In this document: positions 8,755 to 17,011 of the stretch, one piece after another
Position numbering within the stretch: the first letter of the stretch is position 1
Layout: each line of letters begins with the position of its first letter
DNA from: Cyclobacteriaceae bacterium
Lineage (GTDB): Bacteria; Bacteroidota; Bacteroidia; Cytophagales; Cyclobacteriaceae
Direction of reading: 5' to 3'
Assembly (NCBI GenBank): GCA_016787645.1
Contig: JAEUUF010000026.1
Coordinates: 62,001-126,000, forward strand
Length of the DNA stretch: 64,000 bases
Notes under the pieces: generated by a model
The model's database searches: none
Told to the model about the DNA's origin: nothing
What the model saw: the letters and a program-made list of their open reading frames with translations, nothing else
Translations under genes and position numbers: made by a program

Positions 8755-10283
8755 CCCTTCCTCGTCGCCTTCCGCTGTTCAGGCCATTTGATACGTTCAC
8801 CTGTCTTTGAATCAATCGGAAGAATGCTCTTGTCTCGGGAAACGCGAACCGGGTCTTCACACGCCTGGTAAACCAGGATAGCTGCAAGGATTACATTGCT
8901 GCGGACATCATCAAAGACCACTTTGTCATACGTATCACGGTTGGTATGCCACGTATAATCGCCGTATGACCAACTGGTTGCGCTCAGTGAAAAACCAGGT
9001 GCGCCCATCGCAATGAAGGAAGCATTGTCAGAACCGCCGCCGGAGGGTGTGCCCGGGAATCGTGTTTCGATGCCGGTGCGGATATTCTCCGGAACTTTGG
9101 TGAGGTATCGTTGAATCACTTCGTATGCATTCAGGAATCCCTGGCCCTGGATCTCGCGGATTCTGCCTGTGCCGTTGTCCTGGTTGAACAGGGCCTGGAG
9201 GTTATTGACAATTTCAGGGTGATCTTCAACAAAGGCCCGTGAACCATTCAGGCCTTGCTCCTCGCTTCCCCAGTGACCCACGAGGATCGTGCGCTTCGGG
9301 TTCGGGTAAACCTGTTTTAGAATCCGCAGCGCCTCCATCATCATGATCGTGCCCGTGCCATTGTCGGTCGCGCCCGTTCCGCCATCCCATGAGTCGAAGT
9401 GTGCGGACAGCATCACGTACTCATCGGGCTTCTCGGTCCCTTTGATTTCTGCAATGGTGTTGAAGGCCGGAACGATGCCCAGGTCCTTGGAGTCAGTCCG
9501 CACGCTGATCTTCGGTTTCACGCCAGATTCGTTGAGGCGGTAAAGCGTCCCATAGTCTTCCAGGGCTACATCAATGGTTGGGATCTTCACGGTACGTGCC
9601 TGGAATATCTTGTTAACGCCAAAGCCCCTGGACCAATTCGAAGTGACAATACCCAATGCTCCTGCCTTTTCCAGGGCCGCTGGCAAGGTCCGGTTGGTCT
9701 TTCCCGTCTTCTCTATTCGCTTCGCCCAGGCATCAGTTTGCGCCGTACGGTCCGCCTTCATCTTTTCAAAAGATTCCGGTGTTCCAAACTCCTTCCAGTT
9801 GTAATCTGGCCGCCCGGTCGGCTGCGGCATTGAAACCATTACGAACTTGCCCTTAACCGCCGGAAGCCATTGCTGGAAAGCGATTGAATCAGCCAAATCA
9901 GGCAGGATAACCAACTCACCAACAATGCCTTTTCCATTAGTAGAAGGGCACCAAGCTAATTGAGTGGCTTCCAACGTCTTAACTCTTGGGTAAATCATAT
10001 CGATATGAGAGACTCCACGCTCCCACCCTTTCCATTCTCCCCACTTCTCATTGCGGGCTGTTATGCTCCATCCTGAATACTTGGAGACGGCCCAGTCATG
10101 GGCCTTTTGCATCTGGGGTGTACCCACCAGGCGGGGTCCGATCCCGTCAAACAACTCGTGAGCCAGCTTCTCCAATTGTGAGTTTTCGTTGGCTTCTTTT
10201 ACAATAGCGCTCACGATAGGATCCTGGCCAAGGGCACCAATTGTCAGGCCCAGGATGAATATCAGGGAAAGGCAAATTCTCAT
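8742..10283 (-). CDS. M28 family metallopeptidase, exported
   Basis: A 513-residue zinc aminopeptidase or carboxypeptidase of family M28. A cleavable signal peptide ends near LGLTIGALGQ at residue 20. A PA-type insert domain is likely at about 115-270. The di-zinc ligands are visible: His295 and Asp297 in SAHFDSWD, bridging Asp307 in ATDNGTG, Glu341/342 in GSEEQG, Asp369 in NQDNG, and a late His in YTWHTNRDTYD. The upstream in-frame start at 10316 would add 11 residues before the signal peptide, so the ATG at 10283 was chosen. The C-terminus GPVN is encoded by heptad repeat sequence. The role is probably breakdown of peptides taken from outside the cell. Confidence 0.9.
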   Translation of the reverse strand: MRICLSLIFILGLTIGALGQDPIVSAIVKEANENSQLEKLAHELFDGIGPRLVGTPQMQKAHDWAVSKYSGWSITARNEKWGEWKGWERGVSHIDMIYPRVKTLEATQLAWCPSTNGKGIVGELVILPDLADSIAFQQWLPAVKGKFVMVSMPQPTGRPDYNWKEFGTPESFEKMKADRTAQTDAWAKRIEKTGKTNRTLPAALEKAGALGIVTSNWSRGFGVNKIFQARTVKIPTIDVALEDYGTLYRLNESGVKPKISVRTDSKDLGIVPAFNTIAEIKGTEKPDEYVMLSAHFDSWDGGTGATDNGTGTIMMMEALRILKQVYPNPKRTILVGHWGSEEQGLNGSRAFVEDHPEIVNNLQALFNQDNGTGRIREIQGQGFLNAYEVIQRYLTKVPENIRTGIETRFPGTPSGGGSDNASFIAMGAPGFSLSATSWSYGDYTWHTNRDTYDKVVFDDVRSNVILAAILVYQACEDPVRVSRDKSILPIDSKTGERIKWPEQRKATRKGPVN

Positions 10284-10369
10284 ATTGTATGTTAGTTTGG
10301 TTTGGCGTACGGCCAAGGTAAGATCACGCCCATAGCACGCATAGCATTTTTTGAGGAGCGGCGAAGGGA

Positions 10370-11812
10370 TCAGCGCGTTAACCTCTTCACTTCCCGTTGC
10401 AGCACGGACAAAAGGGTATCGACTGTCTCCCGGTGTGTTCTGAAACTAAGGCACGCAAATCGCAGAATAAATTGACCATTGAGCAAAGTGCTGGAAATGA
10501 ACACACGGCCATCTTCTTGTACTGCCTTTAGCAACTTCTTGTTGAATAGATCTGCACTTCCCTTTGAGGGAACATACCGATAAGTCACCACTGACAACTC
10601 AGGCGGAGGACCTGTTTCAAAGCCAAGCTTCTGAACCTCCGCATGGAAGTACTTCGCCAGGAGCATTTTCTCTTCGAGGCAGGCGCGGAACGGCCGCACC
10701 CCAAGCAGTTTAAGTGGCAGCCACATACGAAGTCCCCTGAAGTGCTTGGTCAACTCGGGTGACAAGTCTGCAGGGGAAGGTTCTTCCATCGCCTCAAGCG
10801 CGTCTTGCATGTAGTTGGCCTGGTAGTAGTGTGTGGCATTCATCGCCTTTTGGTTGCGAACCAATACAACACCCACCCCGTAGGGCAGGAAGAGCCCTTT
10901 GTGAGGGTCGATCACCAATGAATCGCTTAACTCCATCCCTTTCAATTTGGATTTCCCTTCACGTGTAAGTACAAAGAAGCCACCATACGCTGCGTCCACA
11001 TGAAACCACAGTCCGTGCTTCCTGGCCAAGGCACCAATTTCGAGCAAAGGGTCAACAGATCCTGTATCGGTAGTTCCTGCTGATCCAACTAAAAGAAATG
11101 GAGTCAGCTGGTTACGCATATCTGCCTCAATCAGATTCTTCAATTCACCGGCATCCATTCGGTAGGATTCATCCATGGGCACATAGCGATGAATGCATTC
11201 CTTAAGTCCTGCAATTCGTATGGCTTTTTCAACACTGTGATGAGCTTGGCGGGTGAGGTAGATGACCGATCGCTTTACTCGATCAGCAGTAACCCCCTTT
11301 GCATCGCGGGCGGTACATATGCCAATGAGGTTGGCAATACTCCCACCCGAAGTAAGGTTGCCACCCGCGGAGATTGGATACCCTACCAGGCCTGCTACCC
11401 AGCGTATCAGCATGTTTTCCATGCGTACCGCCCCAGGTCCGGCATAAAAGACGCCGGCATACCGGTTAGTCACATCGGCCATGTAGTCGCCCAAAGCGGC
11501 ATAGTACACACCTCCGCCGGGGATATACCCGAGGTGCCCGCCCGAGGCCGGGTTCAGCGCCGGGAAATCGACACTTTTCTTGAGCAATTTCAAGACCTTG
11601 GAAATCGGGGTCGGTTTATCGCTTATCGGCGACTTCAATAGGCCAAGGCCCCGATCACTGTGCGCCTCGTAGGCTTTTCCTTTCGCCAGCTTTTCCAGGA
11701 AGTCTTCTGAGTAATCCACGACCTCCTGTCGAACCTTTTTCCGTGTTGCCGCAGAAGGTTCAAGCTGCCTGGCCAACCTTTCGACTTGCGCAATTTTTCT
11801 ACCCAATGACAT
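10370..11812 (-). CDS. PLP-dependent group II amino acid decarboxylase
   Basis: A 480-residue cytosolic fold-type I PLP enzyme of the aromatic amino acid/glutamate decarboxylase group. The cofactor lysine is Lys305 in IDPHKG, the ring-stacking His lies in the QAHHS block at 189-193, and Asp273 in HVDAAYGG contacts the pyridine nitrogen. The frame also opens at a TTG two codons upstream, but the ATG at 11812 is preferred. Substrate (aromatic amino acid, glutamate, cysteate or other) cannot be fixed from sequence alone. A second, clearly different member of the family is encoded at 50.8-52.3 kb. Confidence 0.87.
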   Translation of the reverse strand: MSLGRKIAQVERLARQLEPSAATRKKVRQEVVDYSEDFLEKLAKGKAYEAHSDRGLGLLKSPISDKPTPISKVLKLLKKSVDFPALNPASGGHLGYIPGGGVYYAALGDYMADVTNRYAGVFYAGPGAVRMENMLIRWVAGLVGYPISAGGNLTSGGSIANLIGICTARDAKGVTADRVKRSVIYLTRQAHHSVEKAIRIAGLKECIHRYVPMDESYRMDAGELKNLIEADMRNQLTPFLLVGSAGTTDTGSVDPLLEIGALARKHGLWFHVDAAYGGFFVLTREGKSKLKGMELSDSLVIDPHKGLFLPYGVGVVLVRNQKAMNATHYYQANYMQDALEAMEEPSPADLSPELTKHFRGLRMWLPLKLLGVRPFRACLEEKMLLAKYFHAEVQKLGFETGPPPELSVVTYRYVPSKGSADLFNKKLLKAVQEDGRVFISSTLLNGQFILRFACLSFRTHRETVDTLLSVLQREVKRLTR

Positions 11813-11866
11813 GCCCAATATTACGTAATAAGATCAAAGCACAGCCTCAATTGTTACCATTGGCCG

Positions 11867-11879
11867 TGACGATTATCAT
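11867..11879. promoter_or_regulatory. TGACRATTATCAT motif, copy 1
   Basis: A 13-base motif TGACGATTATCAT lies 52 bases before the coiled-coil gene start. The same motif with one purine change occurs at 13818-13830 before the cardiolipin synthase-like gene. Its presence upstream of two units of the same stress block suggests a shared control site; this is inference from two copies only. Confidence 0.3.
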
Positions 11880-11930
11880 GGGAAATTTCGCCTTCCGAAG
11901 GGAGATTTAGATAGGCAAACCAACCATGGT

Positions 11931-12554
11931 ATGAACACCGAAATAATGCCCAAAATCAAGCCCAACGTCGTGGACTTGTTGGAATCCGCAAAAACTGACC
12001 TGGACCAATTCCGGGAAGAGCTCGGCAAAGAGAGCGTCAACGTGCGGGATCGCTACGAAGCCCTGAAGAAAGAAATGCAGCGTGCTGTCGCCCAGATGAA
12101 AGAGATGGTGCATGACAACAAGATCCTGGCAAAAGACATTGCCGAAACCTTAAGGCAAAAACTCGCGCTCCTCGAAGAACAGTTGGTGATCCAGTCTGAT
12201 CGACTTACCGAAAGCGACATGGTACACCAGCTTACCCGTATGAAGGCAATCATGGAGGACATCGTGGCGTACCTGGGATCATTGAGTTTCTATGATCTCT
12301 CCCTCGGTCGGATTCATGACCGCATCTACCGGTACAAGATCAAACTGGCCATCCTTAAACTCAAGGTGCAGTTGGGCACGATGAAAATGAAGGAAGTGGT
12401 GATGGACGCCCGCTTCGATCTCAAAGGGAAAGTCCATGAATTGCGTCAGTTGGTCGGGCAATCGGAAGAAGGCTTGGAGAAGCGCTGGAACCATGTGCGC
12501 CACGAACTGTCCGAGGCCTATGAACATTTACACAAGGCATTCACTTCTAAATAA
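11931..12554 (+). CDS. Coiled-coil protein next to hpf
   Basis: A 207-residue soluble protein without signal or membrane segment. It is rich in Glu, Lys, Leu and Met and strongly helical; residues from about 15 to 100 and about 140 to 205 look like coiled coils. I do not recognise the family. Seven bases separate it from the following hibernation factor gene, so the two likely form one transcript. A role in stationary phase or ribosome protection is possible from context but not shown. The start is the ATG at 11931; an ATG five bases earlier is out of frame. Confidence 0.75.
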   Translation: MNTEIMPKIKPNVVDLLESAKTDLDQFREELGKESVNVRDRYEALKKEMQRAVAQMKEMVHDNKILAKDIAETLRQKLALLEEQLVIQSDRLTESDMVHQLTRMKAIMEDIVAYLGSLSFYDLSLGRIHDRIYRYKIKLAILKLKVQLGTMKMKEVVMDARFDLKGKVHELRQLVGQSEEGLEKRWNHVRHELSEAYEHLHKAFTSK

Positions 12555-12561
12555 ATCAATT

Positions 12562-12915
12562 GTGGATATACTAATTAAATCTCCTCGTCTCAGCATTAGC
12601 AGCCGCATTGAACGCATCCTGTTCGAGAAATTTGAGCGACTGGAAAAGATAACAGACCGCATCATCCGGTGCGAAGTGGTACTTAAAAAGGAAAAAAGCG
12701 CCACCGCAGAAGACTGCACAGTAGAGGCAAGACTCGTAATCCCGGGCAATGACCTCTTCGCTAAAGAGACAGCGGCCAAGTTTGAAGTAGCGGCTGAAAA
12801 TAGTTGCCTCGATCTCGAACGGCAGCTCCGCAAGCGCAAAACCAGGCTATCCCCCAAAGCGAAGGCTAAGAATGGGAAAGTCCGCCTGTCGGTCAATGAT
12901 GAAGAGCTGGAATAA
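12562..12915 (+). CDS. hpf: Ribosome hibernation promoting factor (HPF/RaiA family)
   Basis: A 117-residue protein starting at a GTG. It begins MDILIKSPRLSIS and has the alternating strand-helix layout of short HPF: a helix IERILFEKFERLEKI, then a strand IIRCEVVLKKEK, then RLVIPGNDLFAKETAAKFEVA, and a basic tail KRKTRLSPKAKAK. Short HPF and RaiA bind the 30S decoding centre and silence ribosomes in slow growth or stress. No long-form C-terminal dimerisation domain is present. The frame is open upstream to 12436, but that part overlaps the coiled-coil gene and has no HPF similarity. Confidence 0.82.
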   Translation: MDILIKSPRLSISSRIERILFEKFERLEKITDRIIRCEVVLKKEKSATAEDCTVEARLVIPGNDLFAKETAAKFEVAAENSCLDLERQLRKRKTRLSPKAKAKNGKVRLSVNDEELE

Positions 12916-12917
12916 CC

Positions 12918-13736
12918 CTACCTCCAAAACGTAAACACCGGAAACTGGGCCGTCATGCTGATCCGTTTGATTACATTCTGACGGAACAACATGTCCATAA
13001 GTGTACGGTGGTGATAGGACAAGGCCAATGCGTCTATTTTATGTGACACGGTGAAGTGTTCCAGCGTCCACGCCACATCGTCGCCATAAAGGCCTTCAAA
13101 ACTCCACGGGATGTCCTTGTAGGTACGGGCCATGACCACCTGGCTGAGGTGCTCCATCTTCTTGTCGTTTGCTTCCGACTTCTCTCCTTCCAGCACATGC
13201 AGGACTTTCACCGAGGCACCAAGTGACGCCGCGAACGTACGGAGTTGTTCCACCAGGAAGATCGGATTGGTATGCGGGTCGAAGGCATAAGCGATCTCCT
13301 TGATCGGCTTGTAGGAGCAGTTGTCAGGGATAAGTAATACCGGGCACATGGCATGCAGGATCACATTATAACTGTGGCTCCCAAATACCAGCTGGAAGAA
13401 GTCATCTGCTCCATTGGTACCGGTGACAATCAGGTCAAAATCGGCCCCGATTCTTGAAATGGAGGTTTCAATGGTATCGGTGGTCGGAACTGCCTGGACC
13501 CCGCACGTAATGCCAAACTCCTTCTCCAACTGATCGCTGAGCAATTTGAGGTCTTCTGTAATTTCTTCCGTGCTTTGAGCAGCTTCCTCAGCCAATTGCA
13601 CTGCTTCGGGCCAAATGGTAGGTCGAACATAAACGAGCGTGAGGTGGGCCATGAGTTGAGCGGCGAGATTTCCCGCGAAGTCCACCCCGTTCTTCGAGGC
13701 GTTTGAAAAGTCGACCGGACAAAGTATCTTTTTCAT
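12918..13736 (-). CDS. Universal stress protein, tandem UspA domains
   Basis: A 272-residue protein of two UspA folds. The first starts MKKILCPVDFSNAS and contains an ATP-loop-like GTNGADDFFQLVFGSHS near residue 110-125. The second half (from about 150) is more diverged and lacks a clear ATP loop. Such proteins are cytosolic stress proteins; in Bacteroidota two-domain forms are common. It converges on hpf with a 2-base gap and is divergent from the phospholipase D gene, sharing a repeat-bearing intergenic region. Confidence 0.86.
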   Translation of the reverse strand: MKKILCPVDFSNASKNGVDFAGNLAAQLMAHLTLVYVRPTIWPEAVQLAEEAAQSTEEITEDLKLLSDQLEKEFGITCGVQAVPTTDTIETSISRIGADFDLIVTGTNGADDFFQLVFGSHSYNVILHAMCPVLLIPDNCSYKPIKEIAYAFDPHTNPIFLVEQLRTFAASLGASVKVLHVLEGEKSEANDKKMEHLSQVVMARTYKDIPWSFEGLYGDDVAWTLEHFTVSHKIDALALSYHHRTLMDMLFRQNVIKRISMTAQFPVFTFWR

Positions 13737-13752
13737 CGGTTTGTAAAACTTT

Positions 13753-13844
13753 TCGAATGACTACCCAAAGTGCAGAATTATCCGTGTATCCTTGCGGACG
13801 TGGGTCACTTGATCGAATGACAATTATCATCCTTATTGGGTAGT
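13753..13844. promoter_or_regulatory. Divergent regulatory region with paired repeats
   Basis: Between the divergent Usp and phospholipase D genes, ACTACCCAA (13760-13768) and TTGGGTAGT (13836-13844) form a perfect 9-bp inverted repeat 67 bases apart. TCGAATGAC occurs twice in direct orientation, at 13753-13761 and 13813-13821, exactly 60 bases apart. The TGACAATTATCAT motif is at 13818-13830. The arrangement suggests co-regulation from shared operators. Confidence 0.4.
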
Positions 13845-15047
13845 ATGGCGGCAGTTCATCACACCCCGGACCTGGACTCCATATCATCGGGATACACCAG
13901 TCATAACCGGGTTACCCTGATCCGGGGCGGTGCCCAGTATTTCGACCTGTTGGAGGAGCTAATTGACCACGCAGTACACTCTGTTCATTTCCAGATGTAC
14001 ATCATGGACCATGATGAAACCGGGCAACGGGTGACAGCCGCTTTGCGGCGCGCGGCCTTCCGGAATGTCAGGGTCTACCTCCTCCTCGACGGCTATGCAT
14101 CCGCCGATCTGGATCCCCGGCTCGTTGAATCGCTTCATGAGGCTGGCATCCACTTTCGATGGTTTCAACCCATTCTGAAGGGACGCCATTTTTATGTGGG
14201 GAGGCGCATGCATCACAAGATCCTTGTGGTTGATGGCCTTCATAGCCTCGTGGGCGGCGTAAACGTCAGCAACCGCTACAACGATCTGCCGGGGCAACCG
14301 GCGTGGCTGGACTGGGCCATTCGCATCGATGGCGAAGCGTCCGTTGAGCTTTTCAATCGTTGCGTTGAAATGTGGACGAAGTCCTTGTGGAGCAAGATCG
14401 GCCTCCATGGGCTCTTCAACTGGCGGTCCGTGGTAGCGCCCGAGGAAGAGGCCTTTACGCGAATCCGTATCAACGATTGGGTAAGAAACAAAAACCAGAT
14501 TTCAAGAAGTTACCTGGAGATGTTTCATCGCGCCCAGGAGCAGATCACGATCATGTCCAGTTACTTTCTCCCCGGTCGGATCCTGCGTAAACACATGAAC
14601 CATGCGGCTCGACGGGGTGTGGTGATCCGGATCATCCTTACGGGACGGTCAGATGTCAAGCTGTCCAAATCGGCCGAACGCTACCTCTATCCCTGGTTCT
14701 TTGATCGCAACATAGAGATCTATGAGTACCGGCACACCGTGCTGCACGGAAAGATAGCGGCCTATGACCGCCAGTGGGCTACCATTGGTTCGTACAATGT
14801 GAATAACATCAGCGCCTATGCGAGCATAGAACTTAACGTAGACGTGTATAACCGGCCATTTGCTTCCTCCGTAGAAGATGCGCTTGACCAGATTATTTAC
14901 GACGACTGTACGCGAATCACCCGGTCCCGCTTTTCGCGCGGCACCAGTATCTTTTCACGCGCGTGGCACCGGATCGCCTTTGAACTTATCCGGCTGATTT
15001 TTTATCTGTTCACTTTCTATTTCCGGCAGGAAGCAAGAGGACGATGA
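13845..15047 (+). CDS. Cardiolipin synthase-like phospholipase D
   Basis: A 400-residue PLD-superfamily protein with two HKD motifs: HHKILVVDGLHSLVGGVN in the first half and HGKIAAYDRQWATIGSYN in the second. There is no N-terminal membrane hairpin, so it resembles the ClsB type more than ClsA; the C-terminus has one hydrophobic stretch (LIRLIFYLFTFYF). It probably makes cardiolipin or transfers phosphatidyl groups at the inner membrane. A TTG three codons upstream (13836) also opens the frame, but it would fall within the inverted repeat, so the ATG at 13845 was chosen. Its stop is one base from the convergent gene's stop. Confidence 0.85.
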   Translation: MAAVHHTPDLDSISSGYTSHNRVTLIRGGAQYFDLLEELIDHAVHSVHFQMYIMDHDETGQRVTAALRRAAFRNVRVYLLLDGYASADLDPRLVESLHEAGIHFRWFQPILKGRHFYVGRRMHHKILVVDGLHSLVGGVNVSNRYNDLPGQPAWLDWAIRIDGEASVELFNRCVEMWTKSLWSKIGLHGLFNWRSVVAPEEEAFTRIRINDWVRNKNQISRSYLEMFHRAQEQITIMSSYFLPGRILRKHMNHAARRGVVIRIILTGRSDVKLSKSAERYLYPWFFDRNIEIYEYRHTVLHGKIAAYDRQWATIGSYNVNNISAYASIELNVDVYNRPFASSVEDALDQIIYDDCTRITRSRFSRGTSIFSRAWHRIAFELIRLIFYLFTFYFRQEARGR

Positions 15048-15048
15048 C

Positions 15049-16059
15049 CTAATTGCCGCGAATCCTGTGGATCAAGGAGCGCGTTGTCTCTATGTCCCAC
15101 CCGGCAAACCGCCCGCGCTGCACCACCATCTCATTGTCATCGGGATGGCTGAGGTAATAATGGAAAACAAAATGCCCTCGCCGGTTTCTCCACCCCATCA
15201 TTTGGCCGAAGCGAAGGTCGTTGAAGACCAGTGTGTCCCCCCATTGCTCGGCTGTGTAAAAACCCTGGGAGAACCGGATTAGGTGCTGGAGGTCTTCATG
15301 ATCGGCCACTGGTTTCAACAGTTCTTCGGAACGGGGGAAGAATTCAAAGCCGATAGAATCCGATGAATCGAAAACCGAGCGATAGCCCACATAGCTTCCC
15401 TCAGCCGTATTGGCCACCACATACCAAAGCCAGTTATTCAAAGGAGTTGGTGTAGAGAAATACCGGGTAACCGGCATCTTTTGCAGGGCAAAATTTTCTT
15501 TCACGCTGCGATCAACCGACAACTTGTTCACCACGCCATAGGTCAGGTAGACCACACACCAGGCAATTCCTAGCAAAGCCGCCATCCTGCGCCGCGGGTT
15601 ATCCATGCTGGAAAAAACAAGATACAGGAAGGCGAAGGCCAAGGGCAGTGATAAGAACGGGTCGGCGACAAACAACGTGTTAAATGAAATGCGTACGTGT
15701 GCAAATGGCTCAAACCATGCTACGCCATAGGCATTGAAGGCATCCAGGAAGATATGGACGAAGACTTCGACTGAATAGAAGAGCATCCATTTGCGCAGGG
15801 TCATTGCGCTGGGCGCGAGGAATCGGTCAGACGTCAATGCCAGCGCCGGGGCCATCAACGCCATAAACAGAAACGAATGTGTAAACCCTCGGTGTGCGAG
15901 CAGATCATTGGCTGGATTCAGCCAAAACGATGCGACGAAATCAATATCGGGCAAGCTTTGCGCAACCGCTCCAAGGATCATCGCCTTCTTGCCGACTTGC
16001 TTACCGGCAATGGCCTCACCGATGCAGGCACCAAGGACGATATGGGTCAGGGAATCCAC
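15049..16059 (-). CDS. YdjM-type membrane-bound metal-dependent hydrolase
   Basis: A protein of about 336 residues of the YdjM (LexA-regulated, DUF457-like) family. It begins with SLTHIVLGACIGEA, followed by GAVAQSLPDIDF and LLAHRGFTHSF, the His/Asp pattern conserved in this family, and then four to five membrane helices and a soluble C-terminal half. The GTG at 16059 (MDSLTHIV) was chosen because the family starts there and because the ATG at 16140 would overlap the upstream Usp gene. The gap to that gene is then 22 bases, suggesting one operon. The biochemical activity of the family is not established. Confidence 0.8.
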   Translation of the reverse strand: MDSLTHIVLGACIGEAIAGKQVGKKAMILGAVAQSLPDIDFVASFWLNPANDLLAHRGFTHSFLFMALMAPALALTSDRFLAPSAMTLRKWMLFYSVEVFVHIFLDAFNAYGVAWFEPFAHVRISFNTLFVADPFLSLPLAFAFLYLVFSSMDNPRRRMAALLGIAWCVVYLTYGVVNKLSVDRSVKENFALQKMPVTRYFSTPTPLNNWLWYVVANTAEGSYVGYRSVFDSSDSIGFEFFPRSEELLKPVADHEDLQHLIRFSQGFYTAEQWGDTLVFNDLRFGQMMGWRNRRGHFVFHYYLSHPDDNEMVVQRGRFAGWDIETTRSLIHRIRGN

Positions 16060-16081
16060 GTATGAAGCCGGGAAGGGAAAG

Positions 16082-16924
16082 CTAACCTTGCGGTGATGTT
16101 TTCTTAAACACCAGCAGAGGCACCTGGTTGCGGAACGCAAGCGAGCGGGTCACGCTCTTCCCCATAGCTCGATCGATAAAATCCAGCTTGTGGGTGTACA
16201 TGACCAGCATATCGGCGCGCTGTTCCTGGATGAAGTCCGCAATGGCTGTGTCGACGGCATCTCCTTCCACCTGGTGAAACGAGATGGCACCATAGCGGCA
16301 TTTCTCGATCAGTTCTGGTTCGAGGTTACGGTCAATCCTGGCCGGCTCCTTTTTGGCCACAACATGGAGTACCATGATATGCGCATTGAACAAGGAAGCG
16401 ATCTTCGCCAGTGTTTTGGTCTCCGCGTGCACATTCTTCAGGTCGCTCGCATATACAATCTTCGCCAGTTGCGAAAACGTGATTTTGGCCGGAATGGCCA
16501 CCACTGGAATATGGCTCAATTGGATGATCCTCGCCGTGTTGCTGCCGCTAAATATCTTCTTTAACCCGGAAGCACCTTTCGTACCCATAACGATCAAGTC
16601 GGCGCCGATCTCTTTGGCACGCTGCACAATCATATCTTCCTTCGGCATACCTACGACGAGGTCAGTGCTTATCTGGGGTGGGGTTTTAAACGAAGCCTGT
16701 ATCTCCTTGACTTGTTTCTCCAGGTTCCGCAATGCGGAGGCCTTGTTCTGATTCTCGAGGACTTTCCAGCTATGCAGAACCGTTTCGGAAGTGTCCATTT
16801 CCACCACGGACAACAAAACTACTTTAGCCTTCACGGGGACAGCGAGGCTGGCTGCAAATCGTCCAGCCGCCTTTGCTGCTGCAGAGAAATCGGTGGGTAC
16901 CAGGATGGTGACTAATTTTTCCAT
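16082..16924 (-). CDS. Universal stress protein, tandem UspA domains
   Basis: A 280-residue two-domain UspA protein. The ATP-binding loop GTKGASGLKKIFSGSNT is intact in the first domain, at about 117-133. The second domain begins near KIVYASDLKNVHAET and has no such loop. The ATG at 16924 (MEKLVTILVPTDFS) was preferred over an in-frame ATG at 16951. A CATCTTTG box at 16960-16953 and a perfect inverted repeat at 16985-16999 lie upstream. It appears to lead an operon with the YdjM-type gene. It is a better preserved paralogue of the Usp gene at 12.9 kb. Confidence 0.88.
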   Translation of the reverse strand: MEKLVTILVPTDFSAAAKAAGRFAASLAVPVKAKVVLLSVVEMDTSETVLHSWKVLENQNKASALRNLEKQVKEIQASFKTPPQISTDLVVGMPKEDMIVQRAKEIGADLIVMGTKGASGLKKIFSGSNTARIIQLSHIPVVAIPAKITFSQLAKIVYASDLKNVHAETKTLAKIASLFNAHIMVLHVVAKKEPARIDRNLEPELIEKCRYGAISFHQVEGDAVDTAIADFIQEQRADMLVMYTHKLDFIDRAMGKSVTRSLAFRNQVPLLVFKKTSPQG

Positions 16925-16984
16925 GAAACGCCAGCTCGCTTTTGCAGGCATTCAAAGATGGGCAATCCCAAGAACATAAACCAT

Positions 16985-16999
16985 GACCTGCATCAGGTC
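16985..16999. promoter_or_regulatory. Palindrome GACCTG-cat-CAGGTC upstream of usp
   Basis: A perfect 6-bp inverted repeat with a 3-base centre lies 61 bases upstream of the Usp start. It is about 25 bases before a near-consensus -7 box (CATCTTTG on the minus strand), a position usual for a dimeric activator. The regulator is unknown. Confidence 0.35.
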
Positions 17000-17011
17000 T
17001 GGCGCCGTCTT

